Below are positions 58,801 to 64,000 of a stretch of 64,000 nt of DNA, one piece after another. The DNA comes from Manduca sexta (taxonomy: Eukaryota; Arthropoda; Insecta; Lepidoptera; Sphingidae). The stretch covers positions 2,168,600 to 2,232,599 of the forward strand of contig NC_051115.1 of NCBI RefSeq assembly GCF_014839805.1, given 5' to 3'. The notes beneath the pieces were generated by a model. It was given only the letters and a program-made list of their open reading frames with translations. It made no database searches and had not been told where the DNA came from. Every line of letters starts with the position of its first letter. Position 1 is the first letter of the stretch. A program made the position numbers and the translations under genes.

Positions 58801-59758
58801 TGGATTAGCAATGACTTGAAATTGACTTCCGCTAGCATTTATCATTTATAAAACCACGTTAGACTTTTTTATTGCTTTGAATGACGAGACGAGCTTGCCG
58901 TTCGCCTCATGGTACGCGATAAGTAATCATGAATAGTAGAAACACCATCCAAAACCTTGATGTATTGTAACCAGTGTAACTATTAGATATTATAACACTT
59001 AACATCTCATGTCTCAGGACGGCGAGCGCAGTGGAATACCAAACAATACTATATAATTCAAGTTTGATGATGTTTCTACAGTTTATGGTCGTATCGCTTA
59101 CCACCAGGCGAACGGCAAACTCGCTTCATCATTCAAGGAAAAAAACTACTTACTTATAACCAATTTTAAGCCTTCAGATCTCAGAGCGGTATTCAGAACA
59201 CCTTCATCATCCCGTTTCTTCCACCCAGTTATAAAATGGGTGTCCCAATGTCCATATATATTGTCCCCCTCTACCATACTTCTGCACACCTGACACTGGT
59301 ATTTCCCCTTGCTATTCTTCTTTCTATTTCTCGATTCTGCTGCATTCTCAATAACTTTCAACTTCACGTAAGTCTGCTTAACATGTTGAGCCACGTGTGG
59401 TATTAAGTTTGTCATAATATCAAACGATTTTAGACAAACAGGACAAGACATGTAAGGCACTCCGTGTACAACAAAGTGTAGAAGATATTTTTGGCGAATG
59501 AAAGTTTTGTTGCACCTCGCATGGATATTTCGAATTCAATTCAGTTTTTTGTTCTGGTGTCTCTTTGTACATTGTCTCTGGTTCTATGGTGATATCGTCA
59601 CCGTTTCTGTACATTGTGTCCGGTTCAATAGTAATCTCTTCGGGCTCTTCTTTAATGAATTGTTCTGCGTCATTGATGGTGACGAAGATGGCTTCATATT
59701 CCTCATCCATTGGTTCCGTTTTTATTTTTGTGTTTATTGATAACGGAGGCATCAGGTC
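55438..59758 (-). CDS. C2H2 zinc-finger protein, four-exon gene with ten fingers
   Basis: Predicted nuclear DNA-binding protein of about 450 residues, probably a transcription regulator. Exons in transcript order are 59758-59154, 58770-58620, 57048-56826 and 55815-55438. All junctions have AG acceptors and GT donors (GTAAGT, GTGAGT, GTGTGT), and phases match exactly: A+AA gives Lys, AG+A gives Arg, and the third junction is phase 0. The likely start is ATG at 59752-59750, six bases into the first visible exon, so an untranslated 5' exon probably lies upstream. The N-terminus is acidic with two sumoylation-type motifs (IKTEP, IKEEP). Ten C2H2 fingers follow: three in exon 1, one in exon 2, two plus a split finger in exon 3, three in exon 4. 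There is no ZAD domain in the visible part. The C-terminus is lysine-rich then acidic and ends in a TGA at 55440-55438. Finger 1 carries an apparent 2-nt deletion. The orthologue is not identified. Confidence 0.85.
56536..56805 (-). mobile_element. SINE-A, degraded, in zinc-finger intron 3
   Basis: Head mostly lost, body with many deletions; it ends about 20 bp from the donor of exon 3. 55948-56535 holds nothing else recognised. Confidence 0.7.
56826..57048 (-). CDS. Zinc-finger gene, third coding exon (fingers 5, 6 and most of 7)
   Basis: The acceptor is ATTTTCAG and the donor is GTGTGT after codon GAG. The exon has one split base plus 74 codons. Fingers 5 (CQIC...HMRDH) and 6 (CDIC...HKKVH) are complete. 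Finger 7 (CDVC...TKHLE) lacks its last histidine here; splicing to ATG-CAC of the next exon supplies HLEMH. Unspliced readthrough would instead give HLEVC and a nearby stop. A degraded SINE-A starts about 20 bp past the donor. Confidence 0.85.
57305..57540 (-). mobile_element. SINE-B copy in zinc-finger intron 2
   Basis: B box GGTTCGAATCCC intact; the tail is shortened. Confidence 0.8.
57555..57915. mobile_element. Family V repeat split by family X
   Basis: V parts at 57555-57649 and 57868-57915; X (minus, with a T-run at its tail) lies between. Confidence 0.65.
57950..58085. repeat. Dispersed repeat shared with 18295-18387
   Basis: CATAGGTCTTCTCG, TGTTGACGAGATGGCGTT and TAATTGTACCGC occur in both places. 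Confidence 0.55.
58142..58468 (+). mobile_element. SINE-A copy in zinc-finger intron 2
   Basis: Full length, opposite to the host gene; B box GGTTCGAATCCC. Confidence 0.85.
58465..58606 (-). repeat. Family R repeat, copy 2
   Basis: Begins 14 bp inside intron 2, next to the exon 2 donor. Confidence 0.6.
58620..58770 (-). CDS. Zinc-finger gene, second coding exon (finger 4)
   Basis: This is a 151-nt exon, too short to stand out as an ORF. It is bounded by TTTTCAG upstream and GTGAGT downstream. It encodes 49 full codons containing one C2H2 finger (CVIC...CKRHLIEH). The two leading bases complete a Lys codon from exon 1, and the final AG completes an Arg codon with the first base of exon 3. 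A family R repeat starts 14 bp after the donor. Confidence 0.85.
58868..59138. mobile_element. Family W foldback in zinc-finger intron 1
   Basis: A plus W half (TTTGAATGACGAGACGAGCT) is followed by a minus W half (TACCACCAGGCGAACGGC), forming an inverted pair that ends 15 bp from the exon 1 donor. Confidence 0.7.
59154..59758 (-). CDS. Zinc-finger gene, first coding exon (acidic N-terminus, fingers 1-3)
   Basis: The acceptor is TTCCAG just before GACCTGATG at 59758 and the donor is GTAAGT at 59153-59148. The ATG at 59752 opens an acidic stretch with IKTEP and IKEEP. Finger 1 reads CEV, then jumps frame to CNKTF...LHFVVH at about 59511-59516. A restored TGTG would give the expected C-x2-C, so 2 nt seem lost from a TG pair by mutation or assembly error. 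Fingers 2 (CPVC...HVAQH) and 3 (CQVC...HWDTH) are intact. A SINE-B copy ends about 25 bp upstream of the acceptor. Confidence 0.8.
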
Positions 59759-59784
59759 CTGGAATTTGGGTAATAAATATAAGT

Positions 59785-60090
59785 TTACACACATCACGCC
59801 TTAATAACCTAAAGGGTAGCCAGAGGTTAAACTAGACTCCACTATTTAACATGTTTGCTTAATACCCTAATGGGTAGCCAGGGGTGGAAATAGACTTCTT
59901 TTTGTATGTGTTACGTCCCATGATGTGATAGGGGACAAGCCTATCAGCATATGGGGCACAAATTCCACACTCCGAGCTGATACTAATAGAAAAACTCAAT
60001 ATCACTTTGTCCGACCCAGATATCAAATGCGAGACCTCAGCACTACAGTTGTACAAAATACAACTACATCAACAAAGCAGCAGTGGCGAA
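59785..60090 (-). mobile_element. SINE-B copy with duplicated tail, upstream of the first coding exon
   Basis: The 3' region is duplicated (CTTAATAACCTAAAGGGTAG and CTTAATACCCTAATGGGTAG). Head and B box are eroded. Confidence 0.65.
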
Positions 60091-60369
60091 GGGTGAAAAA
60101 TTTCATAAGGTAAGCCGAGGAAATATTTTTTTCTACAGTTAACATGTAATACGCTGTTCACAATAAATTAAAATCAATAAAATATTATAATACATAATAT
60201 TTTATTGACTTATTTAATACATAATTCCTTCTAACATAAACATTATTTCTAAACTCTAAATTTAACAAATAATCACATATTTTGAACATAGGTACTTATT
60301 TAAAAGAGCCCAACAAAAATTAATAACCCACACTATACACAAACACTAATATTATACATTCTAAATTAT

Positions 60370-60600
60370 TAAAAAAAATCGCGCCAATAACTCAACATGA
60401 AGCCGCAAATTCTCGGGTTACCCTGAAGTAAACAGACACGCACGCACACATGTATTTTTACGTCACTTCCAAAAGATTAGACAAAGACACCGCGCTGCGT
60501 GTGAAAGAGACAACAATATCGCGAAGGAAGCTATGCGCGGCCGGGTTCACTTCGAACACTATAAGGCGCGAGCACTGCGCGCGAGTTACGATTTAAAGAA
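60370..60600. promoter_or_regulatory. GC-rich promoter-like stretch upstream of the zinc-finger gene
   Basis: A CpG-dense patch (GCGCGGCCGGG, GCGCGCGAG, CCGCGCTGCG) stands in AT-rich sequence about 0.6-0.8 kb upstream of the first coding exon. It contains a CRE-like TACGTCAC. No TATA box or first exon could be fixed; direction is assumed from the gene at 55438-59758. Confidence 0.3.
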
Positions 60601-60732
60601 ACTGATAATAATATGAACTATGTACCGTAATCGTTGAAGTATTGATTTAATGAAATAAGTATAGGATGACTTGTTTGAATATACTATTATTATATAGTTG
60701 TTTTTCATTTATTATTTTAGGTTAATTTACAA

Positions 60733-60780
60733 AAGGTAACCCGGTAGGAATCGGCTTGTATGGACGCTTCGCCACTGCAA
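60733..60780. repeat. Family Q fragment
   Basis: GGTAGGAATCGGCTTGTATG also occurs in variant form at 1666, 6150 and 19430. Confidence 0.5.
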
Positions 60781-60908
60781 GGCAGTCACCACAGTTATTT
60801 ATCAAGCAAATTTGGATGCACCAGTTGAAAGGGGACACCCAAAGAGTATGTCCATTCATAAAATCTCCAGAAAGGGCTGGTCAAGGGTACTCTTAACCTA
60901 CGAAAATG

Positions 60909-61408
60909 NNNNNNNNNNNNNNNNNNNNNNNNNNNNNNNNNNNNNNNNNNNNNNNNNNNNNNNNNNNNNNNNNNNNNNNNNNNNNNNNNNNNNNNNNNNN
61001 NNNNNNNNNNNNNNNNNNNNNNNNNNNNNNNNNNNNNNNNNNNNNNNNNNNNNNNNNNNNNNNNNNNNNNNNNNNNNNNNNNNNNNNNNNNNNNNNNNNN
61101 NNNNNNNNNNNNNNNNNNNNNNNNNNNNNNNNNNNNNNNNNNNNNNNNNNNNNNNNNNNNNNNNNNNNNNNNNNNNNNNNNNNNNNNNNNNNNNNNNNNN
61201 NNNNNNNNNNNNNNNNNNNNNNNNNNNNNNNNNNNNNNNNNNNNNNNNNNNNNNNNNNNNNNNNNNNNNNNNNNNNNNNNNNNNNNNNNNNNNNNNNNNN
61301 NNNNNNNNNNNNNNNNNNNNNNNNNNNNNNNNNNNNNNNNNNNNNNNNNNNNNNNNNNNNNNNNNNNNNNNNNNNNNNNNNNNNNNNNNNNNNNNNNNNN
61401 NNNNNNNN
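60909..61408. other. Assembly gap, 500 N
   Basis: Frames across it are artefacts. Confidence 1.
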
Positions 61409-61430
61409 TTCTTGTTTAAATTATATATAT

Positions 61431-61490
61431 GTTTGTCCACGGATGAGCTATAGCGTCATTATAAAGTATTAACTCATCCGTGGTCAAATG
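61431..61490. repeat. 19-bp imperfect hairpin beside the gap
   Basis: CCACGGATGAGCTA is inverted as TAACTCATCCGTGG with two mismatches over 19 pairs and a 22-24-nt loop. Confidence 0.65.
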
Positions 61491-61499
61491 GACTTTAAT

Positions 61500-64000
61500 A
61501 ATGAATAGACTTGAAACTCAGTGTATTTTCTGTGTAGATACTTATCCCAGTTATTAAATTTTATGTCCTATTTATAATACACGACATAATTATATGTTAT
61601 TGGGGTTATATTTAGTTAGTTTGTAAGTATAAAATAACAATGTATTTAATAAATTAAAATAACGAACTTCGAAAATTTCTCCTCATGAATAAGTCTAAAA
61701 AACATTTCATTGAAAACTGGCAGGTTAATTCGAATTGATATAAATTTATTTTACTTCCGATTACCACACATTGAGATTTTCTGACGTTTTGAAAAACACA
61801 TCCACGCAACGAAACCGCAAGAATATAGTATATAACGTACGGATTTCGTAGACACGTGAAAAGCACAAATAAATCGATATGAAAGGCACCAGGGCTCGTA
61901 GATAACCTTGCGGAGTCCGCCGCTGTAAATAAGGTCATTCCGCCACAATCACTACAATGCTCATAAAAAAATCTATTAATGACAAATGTACCACCTTATC
62001 ACGCTTATCTGTTACTATCGATTTCACGCTGACGTCATAGTGCTATGTCATTTTTCTGCACGACAAATTTTGATTTATATATTTTTATGCCTTTTCGCCG
62101 ATTCGCAGACCAAGAACTAAGCTTAGTTTAGCTCGCATGTTTGAAAAAATTACACATAAAACATAACTATATAAATACTGTATTGTCCACATAAGTGCAC
62201 ATGACAACAATCAATTGACTCATTAACTATCAGGAAAGCAATTGGATAATTGTCCAACAATAGCATATAAAGCGTCATTGAACTATCAAATGTTACAACT
62301 CATGTAAATTGATACAAGAATAATGAAAGAAAACTCTGTTATGCAAGGTGACAGGTACAGCAAATCAGATGTGAATGTTTAGAATGAGATAACATGTTTT
62401 ATATGTTATGAAATAAAAGCTTAGACGAATAGAGATAATTTGGTAAGGGTGGAATATATATACTTTGTTTAAATAAATAAGTATTTGTATAAAAATAAAA
62501 ATCTTTCATTAATGTCGGACATTTCGTTTCCATACACAAACAATACGTGTGTTCAAAAATTGCAAGTCATCTTGCCAAATTTAATGTAAAAACTCACACG
62601 ATGATACAAGAATTATCAATAAACGATCGGCGCCATATTGAACATCTGCTTGATAGTGACGCAAATGTTTTTGGGCAAACCGTTTTGCACATGACTGCTT
62701 CTTCACACCTCCTTCTTAAAGCCTAGTTCCGACTGTGCCAGTATTTTAATCGAATATCGAGAAATTTAATCACTTATCTGCACTAGTTTTCTCGACTTAT
62801 GTTTTGTAGTTAAGACATGTTTATTTATTGGTATACTCGCTACATAGCTACAATACTAGCGTAGTTCAAAATGGTCGGCCTAAGTAGCATCAGAAAATAT
62901 TGGCTCAAAAAATTTATGTTCATGAATATTGTAGTACATAATATTGAAGGGTTAAAGATAGTGTGAAGCCATACAATATTTCGTAACTCAAAGTTCTTCG
63001 TAACGGCCAATTCTTTCAGTAAAAGTTATATTTCCTAAATTATGACATTTGTGTGTCTAAAACTTGTCATTGATGGCCAGGCTTAGGGCTTAACAACAGA
63101 GGAGCAACCCGCGCGTGTCGTCATGCTTGAATTAAAATAAAATATATTTTAATGATGACATAGGATAAAATATTTATTACAATTAGTTGCATAATAACAC
63201 ATCGCTAATTCTTACATATTTAGTAAATTTTCTTTGTTAAACCTGGACCCAAGACCCAGTAGCTATTATTTTTATTTTAATACAGATACGCAAATCTAAA
63301 ACAAAACATATTCCACCTATCAAAATTGATATTTTTGTCATCATTATACTTATAAAGTTTTCGCTACGAATATATTTTATGCTATGTATTCTAACAGTCA
63401 TGATGTAGACCGCACCTGTATAAACATTGTGAAGCCGTATGGTGGTTATAAAAATACCATAAAAATTCTAAACATTCCCATAATCTACGAATTAATACCT
63501 ATACAAATCCCATTCGTGATATATTTAGTCGCTTCAGTTTTATTTGAATTTGGAAAATTCTATTTAGTCAAAGTTGGTGAATTAACAATAAATTGTCGGA
63601 ATTTTCTTTACATACGCATATTAATATACTATAGTTTAATGATACCGTATGTATTTTTGGTCAATTTGTCTATTCACCCACTATTTTGCATTGGTACCCC
63701 GAGGGTATCTTATTTGGGCAATCCAACGCCATCTCAGTTACAGCCCAACCTATAATGCTAACCTATTAAACCCACCAACAAATTTCTAGAAATAATAATC
63801 ATAGCTCCATTAAGTTAATGTAATTCGCGTGTAACTCAATTTAGTAAATTCATAATAATTACTTGTTTTATTGATTAATGACCGTCTTAAATTCGCATCC
63901 TTCGCGAGTGCAAGGTACAAAATGTACATAATTTTATGTGGAAGTGTCACGCAATCTGATAATTTTTATTGACCATTTACCGCGATATTAATAAACAAGG
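61500..64000. other. AT-rich terminal region without recognised genes
   Basis: No SINE, Helitron or MITE signature was recognised here, the longest such stretch in the window. A 123-codon frame at 63384-63755 is hydrophobic and unlike any family I know, so I do not call it a gene. Confidence 0.5.

Noticed and set aside
63384..63755. 123-residue hydrophobic ORF as a membrane protein gene
   Set aside because: AT-rich composition explains the hydrophobicity, there are no recognisable motifs, and splice or poly(A) context is absent.

Overview
The window looks like a lepidopteran (moth or butterfly) nuclear scaffold. It is AT-rich and intron-bearing, with four placeholder gaps of exactly 500 N (11984-12483, 29776-30275, 45276-45775, 60909-61408). 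It is packed with tRNA-headed SINEs, short CTAG-ended Helitron-like elements and MITEs of the kind common in Lepidoptera. The assignment rests on this repeat repertoire as I recognise it; no database was searched. Family letters below (SINE-A, W, Y and so on) are local labels.

Host genes are few. (1) The two 3'-most coding exons I can see of an unidentified minus-strand gene lie at 10280-11812. (2) A minus-strand exon at 22292-23113 encodes an apparently secreted protein with no in-frame ATG before the signal-like segment. (3) A plus-strand exon at 45907-46102 resembles the end of the beta-CASP domain of SNM1/Artemis nucleases. A lysine-rich terminal exon follows at 47822-47924, and its only nearby poly(A) signal lies inside a MITE. 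(4) A well-supported four-exon minus-strand C2H2 zinc-finger gene spans 55438-59758. It has ten fingers and perfectly matching splice phases, but an apparent 2-nt frameshift in finger 1. Every intron of this gene holds transposable elements.

The rest is a dense record of nested insertions. I count 16 copies of SINE-A, about nine copies or fragments of SINE-B, one SINE-C, at least ten Helitron-like 3' termini, two hAT-like MITEs, several other MITEs, and P-element/THAP-like remnants including a head-to-head palindrome at 7.3-8.0 kb. The largest element is a degraded non-LTR retrotransposon with a restriction-like endonuclease (R2/R4/Dong group) at 30321-34527. It sits in the (TAA)n tail of a SINE-A copy, which itself sits inside a SINE-B copy. 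Just upstream, 27067-29775 holds an array of about 18 satellite monomers of about 150 bp with an A-B-C-D four-monomer higher-order arrangement, running into a gap.

Region by region: 0-10 kb repeats and AT-rich spacer; 10.3-11.8 kb gene exons with a TE-filled intron; 12.5-22 kb nested repeats; 22.3-23.1 kb secreted-protein exon; 23.8-25.3 kb multi-level nest; 25.3-26.5 kb LINE tail, hairpin and SINE; 27-29.8 kb satellite; 30.3-35.1 kb retrotransposon nest; 35-45 kb SINE, W, Y and Z repeats and a TIR element; 45.8-48.2 kb exons and MITE; 48.3-54.4 kb SINE-C, MITEs and Helitron; 55-60 kb zinc-finger gene; 60.1-64 kb promoter-like GC-rich stretch, a gap, then AT-rich sequence in which I recognise nothing.
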